DNA of 64,000 nucleotides from Temnothorax longispinosus (lineage: Eukaryota; Arthropoda; Insecta; Hymenoptera; Formicidae), in NCBI RefSeq assembly GCF_030848805.1, contig NC_092360.1, positions 18,858,340 to 18,922,339 on the forward strand, written 5' to 3'. The position numbers and the translations under genes are program-made. This document shows positions 36,667 to 48,400 of the stretch, piece by piece (the stretch's first letter is position 1; each line of letters starts with the position of its first letter). The notes below the pieces were generated by a model. It saw only the letters and a list, made by a program, of their open reading frames with translations, had not been told where the DNA came from and made no database searches.

Positions 36667-38428
36667 ATGTTATATAGTGTCTTTTTCAAATGCAATACAA
36701 AAGAATCGCGATCGAATCTGTTGCAGTGAATTCAAATGAGGGTAGCGAAGTTACACTTCCCTTCGATTTTATGCTCTACCGGTTTCTGCGCGATACAAAA
36801 TACAATTAATTAATTAATTAATTTGTTAACCTACCTACTATGTACACATATATCACTATGTGCGTATGCATGGATGGACCGGCGCGTGTAAGCGTCATGT
36901 ATCTGTATATAATTCTGCATACGTACATATATTTAGATTTCCGAACGCTACGAAGCGCTCTGCGTTGCAAAAAGTCACATTTTGCTCACGTTACTCAAGT
37001 GCAAATGGCTCGCAAGAGATCTGCGAGATCTCCCGTTTTCGTTGACTCTCCCGATTAACATAATACTAACAGCCGTGATGATAATTATATTGGAATAATA
37101 ATCACATACACAGACACGACATACAAATACGTAAATAATAAAATCAAACCAAATTGAATCGACACGGCTATACAGTAGGTATCCTCGATTTTCCTTTCAT
37201 ATGTTCTCTTCTCTAAATAATTGCGAATTCTTTAAATTTCAATGCGCCGTAATTGCCATCCTTCGTTTTGCCTTCGACTACTGGGTGTTAACAATAGAAT
37301 GGCTAAATCTATTATGTTATCGAGCACGTTTTTAAGACGTGTCATAATTATCTAAATTACATTCTTTTTTCGAATCATTTTTTATTATCAGTAGAATGAT
37401 CCGATATATCATTTTAATACCATTTCGAAAAAGTGCTCTTTTTTTTATTGACACTTTTTAGAAGAAGATAAATTATGAAAAAGCGTAACATTTGGGAAAC
37501 AGTTCTAACTCTTTTTTCGTATGCAAAACTGATATCTAGACAGACTTATTTGTTGTAAACAGAATTTAGCCGTTCTAATGTTTGTGACCTTTTCTCTTTC
37601 AAATTTTACCTCTAAATATTGAAAAAGATATTTAAATGTTTCCTTCCTTATACGTAGCGCTCAATAATTTTTGATAATATAATTTACGTAAGTTTTTGAA
37701 TTTACTTTATAAGTTTTTAATTCGTTGCTATTTGGTTATACTAGGCATCAAGATTATCGAGTCGTGACGGAGCTACCATCTCCCCCAAAAGCGTTTAGCT
37801 TTTATCGGAATGTAAAATATAAATTTAGTTTATTCTTTAATTCAAATCTTCCCAATATGACCGTTGTATGACCATGTTGGGAACGAGTGGGTTAAATTCA
37901 CCCTCTACGACAAGTATAGTTCCGTATAGTTCATTATTTGCGAGTTGAATTCGCCAAGATGCACCCCGCAAATGAATCAGCGCGAGTTTTCGCGCCGAAC
38001 TAGCGTTGCTATTTCGATTTTGCTCGTTCCCCCTCGTCTTGAAGAGAGCTCGCGCACAGAAGAACTGCCCCGTGAAAACTCATTCGCAAAACCTGTTAAT
38101 TTCGCGAGTGCCGTCGAGCAAAAACGGGTAAAGAGGCGATGACGGCTCCGGGGAAATCTGCGAACTCGCGCATTAGAAAATTCCAGGTGCATGCGGATGC
38201 GAAGTTTCACAGGGCGATCTTGTTATTGTTTCTGAAACGCTTCTCTCGCGCTATCCAACTGGAGGCCCGCGTACCGAAGGCTTGAGACGATATTGCACGA
38301 TCGTACCTCGGATCTCTACCGAGTGCGCTTTGCACAAATCGCAGTCTAATTCAGGAAAGCTTCAGCCGTTCTTCCCGAAGTACTTACAGAAGTACGATAT
38401 TAATATTACTCTACGCCAACCTATATTT

Positions 38429-38590
38429 GGAGGGGTAAGGTAAAAGCCATAGTAGTGTAAGTCAAATTTTTTAAGATATTGACGTGTGCATAGATGCAAT
38501 TTATATATTATATTGTATAGATTGCAACTATTGCACACGAGTCAATATTTTAAAAAATTTGACTGACACCACTATGGCTTTTACCCCTCC
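38429..38590. mobile_element. MITE-like element, 162 bp, with 4-bp flanking duplication
   Basis: Termini are GGAGGGGTAA and TTACCCCTCC. The inverted arms extend about 75 bp (GCCATAGTAGTG matched by CACCACTATGGC, AAATTTTTTAA by TTAAAAAATTT), with a 5-bp extra copy of GGTAA in the left arm. ATTT flanks both ends (38425-38428 and 38591-38594), a likely target-site duplication. Non-coding. The superfamily was not determined. Confidence 0.8.
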
Positions 38591-38928
38591 ATTTATTCCT
38601 AAATATCTTTGTAACATGTATATCTTCTAGAGGAAATAATTAATTCAAGAAACGGGCGTATTTGATAGAAGTGACAGAATTTCAATGTAATCGTCAAAAC
38701 AACCTTCTAAGAAATAATTGCGTTGCAATCGTGACTGCAACGGTGTGAACCGATACAGAAAATAAAACGAATACATCTTCATTTGCGTCGCTCGGTGACG
38801 ACGTTTTGATGACTCGAAAAAACCAGCGATAACGCGCGGCAAAAATAACTTTGATGATCGTTCATCCTAATTTTCGGTTTTTTTCGTACGATAGGTATAT
38901 TAAAAGTGCCGATGATCGTCGCATGTTA

Positions 38929-39034
38929 AGTCCCTTGCACAATAGGCGATAGCGACAGCGATAAAGTTGCTGACAAAGGTATAGCTTTGTCGGCAATCTT
39001 GTCGCTGTCACTATCGCCTATTGTGCAAGGGGCT
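38929..39034. mobile_element. near-perfect 106-bp hairpin element flanked by TTA
   Basis: The symmetric fold has arms 38928-38978 and 38985-39035 around the 6-nt loop GTATAG. The 51-bp arms align without gaps with about six mismatches (left CCTTGCACAATAGGCGATAG). TTA precedes position 38929 and follows 39034, a 3-bp duplication of PIF/Harbinger type (TWA). It could be a small MITE, or a hairpin that yields small RNAs when transcribed. Confidence 0.7.
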
Positions 39035-40632
39035 TTATCATTAATATAACAACAAATCATTCTGATTTATCTTGTAACTGATAATCAAATATACATAAAA
39101 AATATATATAAAACAAAAATGATCTGAAAAGAAATATTTAACGAGTTTTTCATAAAATGTAACATATGGATAATTAGATAAATACTAATAGCTATTAAAC
39201 ATTAGTAACTGTTTTTTAAATCTAACAAACACATTAACTAAGAGATTCTAACTTGTCCAACTATAGGTACAAATGTTTTTTTAAAAAAGATATTAGGTCA
39301 AAGATTTCTCAAAATAAAAATGTGTAGTAATGTAATCATCATGACAATTTATCAGCTTCGTATAAAGCAACGTATAAATATCATGAGTCATACAAATCGA
39401 GGTAAGTTTAAAAAAAAAACGCTCGTAACGCGAGAATTTAAGTTTTCAAATCAGTCGCACATTTGCAAATCCATCTACTTCTATCAATCAGCCATATATT
39501 CTGGTCTATATAAGTTAATCATAATTATTCATCACGTTTCATCGTTGCCATTATAGTTATCTGACTTAGGAATTTACATACTCTCGATACTTTTAGACCT
39601 TTGTGTCGCTCACGATCCGTAGGAATCTATTGTATCTCTATGCGCGATATCTTAAGTTAGATCTGCTTTGTCGCCATATCTTACCTAGATACCGATATAT
39701 TACCGCTCGTCATTGCATCGTTTTATCTCCAGCCACCGTATCGCACTACAAAATATATCGCACAAAATCTTTTGTCGCTCTCGCAATTTAATTTCTCTTC
39801 TCTCGCTGCTCGTCGCTTTCAAGCTTGCTCCGTTTTTTCATATAGAATTCACTGTACGACCTCTATATTTATCTATTGCAAATTATTCGCCAAAATATCA
39901 ACTACACGGGATTAATCGCTATCAGTCGCTGCTACGATTGATTTTGGGTCGCGGAGCCGTCCTTGAAATCGTATCGTTCGCTAATCACCGACTACAGTTG
40001 CTAATATCTCGAGGCTACCATCTCTCTATCGTTAAGATACATAATCTCTCTTCGCGGTCGAACACGTGACATTAATTGAGAGAAAAGGGTGAGCGTATAG
40101 AAATATATAGTTTTTCCCGTTATAGCCCTTATAGTGTTCGTTATGTGTTCTCTCAAAATAAATTTCGATTTCCAGCCCAGGATCCATCCGGTACTACCGT
40201 CACTATCGATCGCTGTGTCGCGCGACGAACGTAAGCCATCCGGCTCGGGTAATCAGATCGCCTTATGGATCCGCATGGCGTAAATTACTGTAATTAGCAA
40301 CGCGCGCGTCTATAACCCGCCTGCGAAATCAGGATATTCTCGGTGCCCGCTGCAATTTCATCCGTTGTCATCGTTACGCTCTAATCACCACGGGCGTTCC
40401 GTTACGCCCCGGCTGATTAATCCACCCGACGTGTTTTACGCTTATGTGAGAAAAAATAGGGAGGGAAGAAAAACCTAAAGAGAGAAGGGGGGAGGAAAAA
40501 TGAGGGGACGAAAAAGAAATAACGCGTTGGCGCGGCGTCGATCTGTCTCGTCGAACATTCGAAACGTTCGAAACGTCATCGACACTCTCGGTGTCGAATC
40601 GAGTCTAAAAGTCTACACGTCTCGGAGCCTCT

Positions 40633-40935
40633 CTAGTAATACGCGTGAACGTAAATGAGGTTGTGAATGGGATGATGATGGGCATGGGGGTTGTGCAGAG
40701 GGGTGCACAGGGACGTCGTTGTAATGGTGGTAGGGGATGGTGGATGATTGACAGATTGCATCGTGGATACGGGCGACACCTGATTGGGGGGACCGGCCGG
40801 CACTTGGTACACGGTACTGGGCGCGGCCATCGGGCACCTTGAGGCCCCGGCTGCGCCGTGTTGGGCCCCATGCTGTTGTTGTTGTTGTTGCTGTTGTTGT
40901 TGTTGTTGTTGAATGTAGTTTGGTGGTAGACATAC
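40633..40935 (-). CDS. mbl: possible alternative C-terminus of mbl by read-through of the linker exon donor
   Basis: If the GTATGT donor at 40935 is not used, the frame stays open for 100 more codons to a TAG at 40633-40635. It begins VCLPPNYI, then has 13 consecutive Gln (mostly CAA codons with two CAG), HGAQHGAAG, a Pro/Ser/Thr-rich stretch and a His-rich end, HNPHAHHHPIHNLIY. The length and Q/P/H bias resemble Mbl-type tails rather than random intron, and GC content is higher than in the neighbouring intron. The product would carry only the first zinc-finger pair. No close AATAAA was seen downstream, so a transcript end is not shown. It could instead be intron sequence with a lucky open frame. 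Confidence 0.4.
   Translation of the reverse strand, partial: VCLPPNYIQQQQQQQQQQQQQHGAQHGAAGASRCPMAAPSTVYQVPAGPPNQVSPVSTMQSVNHPPSPTTITTTSLCTPLHNPHAHHHPIHNLIYVHAYY
40872..40910 (-). repeat. mbl: CAA-rich polyQ tract (13 codons) in the mbl read-through region
   Basis: Thirteen Gln codons, eleven CAA and two CAG, in frame with the linker exon if its donor is not used. In the fully spliced mRNA this tract is intronic. Confidence 0.8.
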
Positions 40936-41121
40936 CTCGAGGCGGTCGGTACGTGGCATCTTCTGCGGCATCGCCACTGTCTGCGGCACCACGCCGAGTG
41001 GACTGCCGACGCCCGTTGGGTCCGCCGGGCCCATTATCGCCGGCATTATCGGGCTGGGCGCGAAATACGGGCTGTACGTATTGCCAACCTGCGGCATACC
41101 GGTCAGGTACGGATTCGTCGC
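40936..41121 (-). CDS. mbl: mbl exon: linker between the zinc-finger pairs
   Basis: This 62-codon exon starts ATNPYLTGMPQVGNTYSPYF, continues through a Pro/Met/Gly-rich stretch and ends MPQKMPRTDRLE. It is the flexible linker between the two tandem zinc-finger modules. The terminal TDRLE is the conserved run-in to the second pair (vertebrate MBNL has RTDRLEVCREYQRG). The acceptor is tgttttcgcag|GCG at 41122 and the donor GAG|GTATGT at 40935, both phase 0. The donor is followed by a long in-frame extension, annotated separately. The next exon 11.4 kb downstream restores VCREFQRG, exactly as expected for the family. Confidence 0.95.
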
Positions 41122-43635
41122 CTGCGAAAACACACCCGGAAGATATCCAGGTAATACGGATTAGAACACACCTGGCCCCCGCCTTCGCTTCACGCGTTTT
41201 TTCGATTTTGTGCGCGTCGCGACGCGCGCGATTTCGAGATTGAAACGCCATTGAAACGCGTGCTTTATACCTAAGTATTAACGTTAACGGTAGATAAAAG
41301 CCGAAAACACATGATTTCTCTTTACATCAAGTTGGTTGATCGTTCCCGAGTTGATTTGATTGAAAATTGCAATACAGCCACATTTTTAAATTATTTACAA
41401 TAATTTCACAAAAAGCGCATTGTTTTCTTTAATTCAACAATTCTCAATAAATTCCTGGAAATCACATAAATGTTGCGAGATATTACATTAAACATGTAAT
41501 CAGAGAAAGATAAATATAAATCAGAGAAGATCAAATGTAATCAATAAATAATTACATTTAACAAGAATGCAATCGGGATCTGCTCTATCTTCATAATATA
41601 TTACATGTTGATGAATGTACATCTATTTCACAATTTAGACAATAATTACGATTGACTGTATGGCAAATTTTGATTGTAAATAATTTAAGAATGTGTAACT
41701 GTTTTCGAAAAAAGAGTTTCTTAATCAAATCATTTTAGAATAAGCAGTTTTTAACTTTTCCAACAAGAAATTAATGTTTTCCAGTTTGTACCACCAATTA
41801 CCCCAAATATACTCGATCCGTATATGCAATCTACCATTTCTGAATGTCCGTGTAAATTCTGCTTCAAGGTGCATTAAAGCTTTGCGAGCAACGCTCTCCG
41901 ATATTTATCAACCATAAGACGTGCAATATACATCGCTTGGTTTACGAGCCATCGCCGTGCTCGCTTCAATTTCGGATAAATAAGCAATATCGTTAATATC
42001 TGGTGTAATAACAACGTGTAATGAAGGAAAATTATATATTAATACATTGCCGAGAAGAAACTAATACACGGCGTTCTTGAGTTGCTTAATATTTATACGG
42101 AAAATTCTGGAAATTTGGAACAAATAATATACACAAAAAATTTATATCAAAAATATGTATAATATAATAACAATTAAATTCAAATCTGACTAATCAATAG
42201 ATTTTAACACGATAAGAAGATATATAAGATGTAAAAATCATATATTTTGTCTCGATTTATCTTGAACAATTTCTGTAAATAACATTATTATTAGAATTAG
42301 AAATTAAAATTAATTTTACTTTTTTCCCCTAAAAGTAAAAAATATCAAGTTTTTAAAATATTATTGTAGTTTACGACAGAATCAAATAAAATCCTCTCAG
42401 TAAAGTGCACATGAACTTAGTGCGAATAATTACCCTTATATCTAAAATTATACTTTAGTTGTAATTGTCATTTTATATCTCAAAATTATTTTGATATAAA
42501 AACTCAATAAATAAATTCATTAAAACGGATTTTTGGAGAAGAAACTTTTAAAAAAGTTCTACAATAATATATAAAAGGGTTCGAGGTGGTAAACCTGAAA
42601 AACGTGCCAAAGACGAGAATCTGCAAAGAAAAGGCGTCTCATTTACGGATCTCGCAAAGCCTTAATCGTCCTTTTTCTCTTCTCTCGTGCCCTCCCCTTC
42701 ACTTTTAACGACAAGCGTACGATCCCACACGAAGCGTTTGGTTTTGCAGCGAGAGCTGGCTCCCAGAAGCGAAGGCAGGTAATTTCAAGCGCATCCGAAC
42801 GAGCAGAATACTCGTTCCTTCTTCTCAAAAGCCTCTGGTACCCTGGGAGCTTTCGTCGTTGTAAAAAAGCTTTCGGAAACGCGGCCAGGTAATTGTTGGA
42901 AAATATTAACTAAGCAATATTTACGCTCAGACATCAGCGCATCGTCATATTTTTTTCAAAATATTCTAGGAAACAAAGATTTCATTACCAATATTAAATT
43001 GAAATATTGTAAGATCAATAATATTTCCAATTCTGAAATTACCATGCCTCGCATCCCTTTCCTTCGTCTCTTTGACTCTCATAAGTTTCATTCTTATTAT
43101 ATTAAAAAAAATCTAACAATTTTCGTATTTAAATATTTGCTATTATAATATTAAACGTAAAATATGAAATATTTTCAAGAGAAAGAAGAAATATTCGTCG
43201 TTTTCAGAGCCAAAGAACGCGAAAATGTTTTAATTAGCCGTAATACTTCATGCTCTTCTCTTCTACAGGAAAACTTTTCGAAAACATATACAAATTTTCT
43301 TTCCTCAATAAACAAACAAAACATCTTGTAAATGCATGCAATTAAGTTATTGACTTACTATGCGGCGCGCTTTTAAAATAAAAATTTAAGCTGTCGTACG
43401 AACGCTTACTAATTACAGGCGCATCGCTTGAATGACTATAGTGGATGTAAACTTATGAAAGTAATTTATTTCGCATGAAAATGTTGCAAACTGAAAATAA
43501 GTACATATTTACTGTCTCTTCCAATGATAAATTGGAGTCATAGGTAAATGACGAACATTTTTACATCCATTTTTAGCCAACGTGGCATTAAAATTAACTA
43601 AAAATTAGTGGAAGCCAACCAAAACCAAGAGTTAC
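41122..43635 (-). other. mbl: mbl intron (about 2.5 kb) between cassette and linker exons
   Basis: AT-rich, without coding character. If the 27-codon cassette is skipped, the intron extends to 45022. Confidence 0.6.
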
Positions 43636-43716
43636 CATAAAGGCGTGAGTAGCGAGAAGTTGCTGCTGGATTTGCTGTTGAAGGTGATGGTGTGGTGCCG
43701 GAGGTGCCGGGGCCTC
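43636..43716 (-). CDS. mbl: mbl candidate cassette exon, 27 codons, Pro/His/Gln-rich
   Basis: Between the ZnF2 exon and the linker exon an open stretch is bounded by AG at 43717-43718 and GTAACT at 43635. It encodes EAPAPPAPHHHLQQQIQQQL followed by LATHAFM, exactly 81 nt in phase 0. It would insert neatly between GQVPTV and ATNPYLTG. The biased but non-repetitive composition (APAPPAP, HHHLQQQ) looks like protein sequence in a region that is otherwise AT-rich intron. The upstream polypyrimidine tract is poor (attacgtcattggtgaacag), as often seen in alternative exons. Drosophila Mbl, as I recall it, joins the flanking exons directly, so inclusion is probably optional. The open frame continues upstream to an ATG at 43785, but that part is hydrophobic and not Mbl-like. 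Confidence 0.6.
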
Positions 43717-45022
43717 CTGTTCACCAATGACGTAATTGGAGAACACACCAACAATCAACCACAACCACGTGAGCCACAGCGGCAAACATAGGGGACAGAC
43801 AGGCAGTCATAGTATAGGATTCGATGTCACGTAGCAACGAATATGAATGTATATCATGAGTAAAAAAAAAAGAGAACAAGGAGGGCAAACGTTAATAACG
43901 AGAGGTTATTATTCCTTTAATTAAAAACAAAATAGTGATAATCTCGCGTGTGTACGTACATACATACAAACGCACGCGGGAACAGGAAGATTCAGAAAAA
44001 CAAAAAAAAACGCGGAGAAGTTTCCTCGTCGTCGTGGTCGTCGAAGATTTATTCGGGTCGATCAAAATTATCCGAGCGTCGTGTCAACGATACACGCGAT
44101 GTCGCGTGAAATTTTGAAGAACCGGCGAAACTTTCCCGCGCTCAAACGCTATTGTTTGGGAGTTCCGCGTTTGTACTTTTCTCGTAATTAACGAGCCTCT
44201 CCCGTTGAATGATAAATACAGTACGAAAAATGTTCGCGATGAGAATCTAACATGTCTACACAAGGACTCTTAACTTACGTTTCGTGTCCTTTAGAAATTA
44301 TTTACGAAAGAGTTCTTGAATCAAAAGTATATTTAAATATCTCGAATTACCGATACTTGTAATTCAAAAATAATTAAAAAATTCGTGATGTAAAAATAAT
44401 AATAAAAATAAAAATCACGAGTGTCATCATAATTTCAAAAGAGGCCGTAATATAAAGTAATAAGATTAAGAATTACCTATCGTATCAGAAAGATTCAATT
44501 CTACAAATTGACTGTCTATCAAAATATGTGGATAAGTCAGGTTTTACTCTAGGAAGTAAGGATGACACTGACCAAGAACATGCGACGTGCTAAACTTTAA
44601 TTCTTAAAAACTTTGTCTGTTGGTGCAATATCCGCAAGAAGGAACGCAGGTAAATATGGACGGCGAAGTGCTACGCTTACATATATGACTCGAGCCTTAC
44701 CGGAAAAAGCTTGTAAAATGTTTTTAATTTAAAGTAATATACGAGATTGCGTACGCATACACACACAAACAAGCTACTACGTTCATAGCATCTATAGCTT
44801 CAAATTTCTTAGTAACGACAGTAAATATGAAAAGAAAGCTTAAATACTACGCCGTCGATAATCTACGCAGCGTTGCTTATCAAAAAAGATATAATCTAGT
44901 GATAACCCTCGACTAAACACAGACAAAATCCATATATTATACGGTCGTGGTAAAAGAAAGTGTGTGAATGTGTGGATAGCAGAAGAAGTGGTGCAACGAT
45001 GGTGTTAATTTGTTGGACATAC
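43717..45022 (-). other. mbl: mbl intron (about 1.3 kb) between ZnF2 and cassette exons
   Basis: Runs from GTATGT at 45022 to the weak acceptor at 43717. Nothing else was recognised in it. Confidence 0.6.
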
Positions 45023-45199
45023 CACTGTGGGTACCTGTCCGGGCACGAGAGGCTGACCCGGCGTGAGGCCCTGCTGAATTTGCTGCATCAGCGCGTTTTT
45101 CAGCGCTAAGTGGTTGCGCCCGTTTATCAAGAGTTGGTCCTTCAGATGCTGTGGGGGATGGAAATACTTGCAAGGTGGTTTCTCTCGGTTACACCGGCC
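45023..45199 (-). CDS. mbl: mbl exon: second half of zinc finger 2 and start of linker
   Basis: This 59-codon exon begins GRCNREKPPCKYFHPPQHLK and continues with LINGRNHLALKNALMQQ. The Cys and His residues are the last three ligands of ZnF2 (C-x6-C-x3-H); the first Cys must come from the upstream exon, as in other mbl genes where an intron splits this finger. The acceptor is tttgtttcag|GGC and the donor GTG|GTATGT, both strong and phase 0. In the family the first finger pair is the main RNA-binding module. The C-x6-C spacing here is two residues longer than the C-x4-C of ZnF4 and matches what I recall of Drosophila Mbl. Reading past the donor gives only VCPTN and a stop at 45005, so retention would truncate the protein. 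Confidence 0.95.
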
Positions 45200-45437
45200 C
45201 TGAAACAAAAATGCAGAACGTGTTAAAGCTACTATCGTTTTGTGATAATATATAATACTATTGCAATAAGTAAACATTAATTGTTGTAATCGTACACACA
45301 GAGAACATAGCTACTACTAGAGAAAATTCTTCTTAGTAAATAGCTCGAAAAATGAAAATGAGTGATGAAAATGAATCTCATATATTCAATTCACTAATTT
45401 CTAATAAGATTATTGTAATCCAATTATTTTTGAAATT

Positions 45438-45487
45438 ATTTGATTATAAACCAATATCCTTAATTGATATTGGTTCATAAATCAAAT
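45438..45487. repeat. short imperfect hairpin, about 21-bp arms
   Basis: ATTTGATTATAAACCAATATC pairs with GATATTGGTTCATAAATCAAAT around a 7-nt loop, with one bulge and one mismatch. Confidence 0.55.
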
Positions 45488-48400
45488 TAGATAAAGGAGT
45501 AATTTTAAACATCATGTTATTTGCTGAATTTCTTCCTAGTTCACTTCCGTCAAACGACACAAAATTATTCCAGTGTTACCCCAACAATTAATATTGAAAG
45601 CGATATCGACTATAAATGTATTAATAATGAAATTGGATGAGGGGTTGCAAAATATAATACTCGATATTCAATGTCATTGCGAACATAATAATTGATGAGA
45701 TATCTGATATTCGTACCAATAATACCATATTATTATAATAACGCAGATAATTTCGCGACGCCACATGATTCATTACTCTTATATCTACATATATAACGGA
45801 TGCAACGTTATCTTTAGCGAAATTACGCATAATACAAGTTTTCACCTATAATTTAGCTAAAGCTAAAAGAGAAACACAAACGCGTATAAATGGTTCATAA
45901 TGTGACTAATATTTGAAAACCTATCGTCCACTCTTCATATCGAATTCTCGTTTACTTTACTTATCTCTCTTTCTATCCTCCTCACCCGGCCTGTCCTTCT
46001 CATAATTTGGGTGTTGAGACGAACTGTAACGCGGTTTATGAGGTAAGTTGAGGGTGCAAGGCTGGAATACGGAAATGGCACGAAGAGGCGAGAAAGTGGA
46101 AGAAGCATGCCGTCGAGAATGCCGAGCCGGGTCTCGGAAAGAGACTCGTGGCGGAGAAACGGAAGCCCGCGGGAAATGAAGGAAGGAAGGGTAGACGGGA
46201 CGAAGAGAGAGGTCGCGCCTGGTGTCGCGGTGGTACTATAATTAGACCTTAACAATATTAGTTCAGGTAAGACGTCTATATAGAACGCCTATATAGAACC
46301 GGGTGGTGGCCACCGCCAGCCGCCTGTGCTTTCTTACGGAAATCCAGTGGCTTTCGGTAATAGTGCCTTGCGAGCGTAAACTCCGTCAGAGACAGAGGGG
46401 TTGGCAACAGTTTGGGCGGCCAAGGGGGAAGCAGTGGGTCGTGTTGGTGGTATAGCGTCGGCGGGACGAACGCTCAAATATCGCCTAATTAAGCATTCGA
46501 GAGTTTCGAGGAATAATGTGTAGGTACCCGCCACGAGAAAGTTTCGACCCATTGAGAGGAAATGCTCCGCCCTCTTCATCGTCTTCGCCATCGTCACCGC
46601 CGCCGCGCCGCGCCGTTCTCCGTTCTCCGCGTCGCCGTCGTCGCGCTCCCCGGGAGCCGACCTCTCGTTGACATGGGGCGGTTTAAGCTCGACTAATTGC
46701 ACGAGACAAGATTCGAGCGTTTGCTCTTGCACAAGCTACATGACGTATACAACGCGTGCCGACATCTGTATCGGCGGCTTTGACGTTGATAATATTTGTT
46801 TCTTTTCACGAACAGTTGTTTTCGACGTGTCTATCGTGCTTTTATTTTTAATATAATTAACTAACCAAAATAATCCTTTAAGCTAGCTAGATAAAAGTCT
46901 TCATTTTTTTGTACAAACTTAGCATTAAAGATACGTTAAAAGTATATAATTCAAAATTCAAAAAATCCGAAAAAGGTAAAAAGAAGAAGATAAATGGAAT
47001 GTTCGGAGCGAACAAATTGATACACAATATTTTAAAAAGTTTAGCATTTCGAGAAGAGCTCAGAAAAAAATAGTTTTTTAATATATACATATACATACAT
47101 TTAATTGTATAATTGTCCTGATATAAATAATAATAATAATAATAATCAGTATTTTATTTATCAAATATGCCAATAAATATCGTAATAATGCACATAAATA
47201 TAGTTTCGGGATGCTTAAGCTCTATATTCTAGATGGTGCCAACTAGTAAGGGCACTATTAAAGTTGATTTAAAGGGGCTACTGATAAGAAACAGCATTCT
47301 CTGGGGTGCTGTGCGAAACGCTCCCCTCTAATTTTAATAAAACTTTAATGATATTTAGAGGATCTCCGCGGAAACGGATAGCCTCGTAAATTTCATACAT
47401 AATGATGTAATATCTCACGAATCTTTTAATGACCGAATTGTTTCGGCCTTACACGAATTTAATTTTAATGCTGATCTATATTATTCCAAATAAAAATTTT
47501 CTTTAAAAATCAGGATTAGCAAACGTAATTGCGTTTCTCACTAATAAATTTTACCTATATTAAAAATCAATTCACAATCATTTCACAAGAAAGATGTTAC
47601 GTATAATATTTACTATCAAAATGCAAGTTCCAAGCAATAACTGTTCTTTAAATTTTAAACATATATATTCACATTTAATTATGATATTAAATTACGCACA
47701 TTGACATCTGAATGTAATCATATCACCCTTATTTTACATTTTGATATATGCAGTTAAATGTAAATTTAAATAGATCACAAAATATATACCTAATCACAAT
47801 AAAAATTGCAACTGCATTTATTAACATTTATTAAGCAAAATTATTTCTTTTTTATAATAAGCATTTCAATAGTAAGCACCAAAAATGTATTATCTGATAA
47901 TGTGTGTGTGTATTACCAAAAAAATTTACTAATTCAGAGTTGATAATCCATGATAAGCACTGATGCCTTAGGTAAAATTGCTATAAAAGTAGCAATTTGA
48001 CATTTCAGACAAACAAATACAATTTACGACGTTAGTGCTCGTGCGCTGTTTAAAAGTTCACAACGCGTAGAGAATATTGGAGAAGGCATTCCTCTGGTTC
48101 TGAAAATATAAACGAGTATGAACCTGATACCTACACAGAGTATAAACCTGAGATAATTCCCAATATTCGATTTCATGCTTATCCGCTTGGATGAATAGTC
48201 CAACATAAGGCAGCATACAAAGGAAGCTTTATTTTCACGTTGCCGATTCGGAGAAGGTATTAATCTTATTACGTCCTAAGACGACGCAATAACTTCTGAG
48301 TCACGTAGCAACAAAATCCTGCTTTCAAAACTAATCTTATACAATCTTAGACAAACATAGCTTAACTATATTTCCCCGACGTCATTATTTTTTCAATTAA

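Larger units (their letters stand above)
29492..40935 (-). other. mbl: mbl intron (about 11.4 kb) before the ZnF3/4 exon
   Basis: The longest complete intron in the window, from GTATGT at 40935 to the recursive-type acceptor at 29492. It carries three inverted-repeat elements (35192-35347, 38429-38590, 38929-39034) and several microsatellites. No nested gene was recognised. Confidence 0.85.
14372..45199 (-). other. mbl: muscleblind gene, 3' portion (all coding exons present in the window)
   Basis: Eight minus-strand coding segments, each bounded by usable splice signals and all in phase 0, join into one open frame of about 790 codons. Read together they give the Muscleblind/MBNL order: end of the first CCCH pair, linker ending PRTDRLE, second CCCH pair, basic patch, MDMKSVGSFYYENF, then a long low-complexity C-terminus. 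The family consists of RNA-binding proteins that recognise YGCY motifs in pre-mRNA and mRNA and control alternative splicing, localisation and poly(A) choice in muscle and neurons. The 5' part (start codon, ZnF1, first Cys of ZnF2) is absent; the locus is partial because the window cuts it, not because it is broken. Identity is very secure; the exact set of isoforms is inference. Confidence 0.95.

Noticed and set aside
37945..38210. Overlapping open frames on both strands near 38 kb
   Set aside because: GC-rich intronic patch; neither frame resembles a known protein and no splice context supports an exon.
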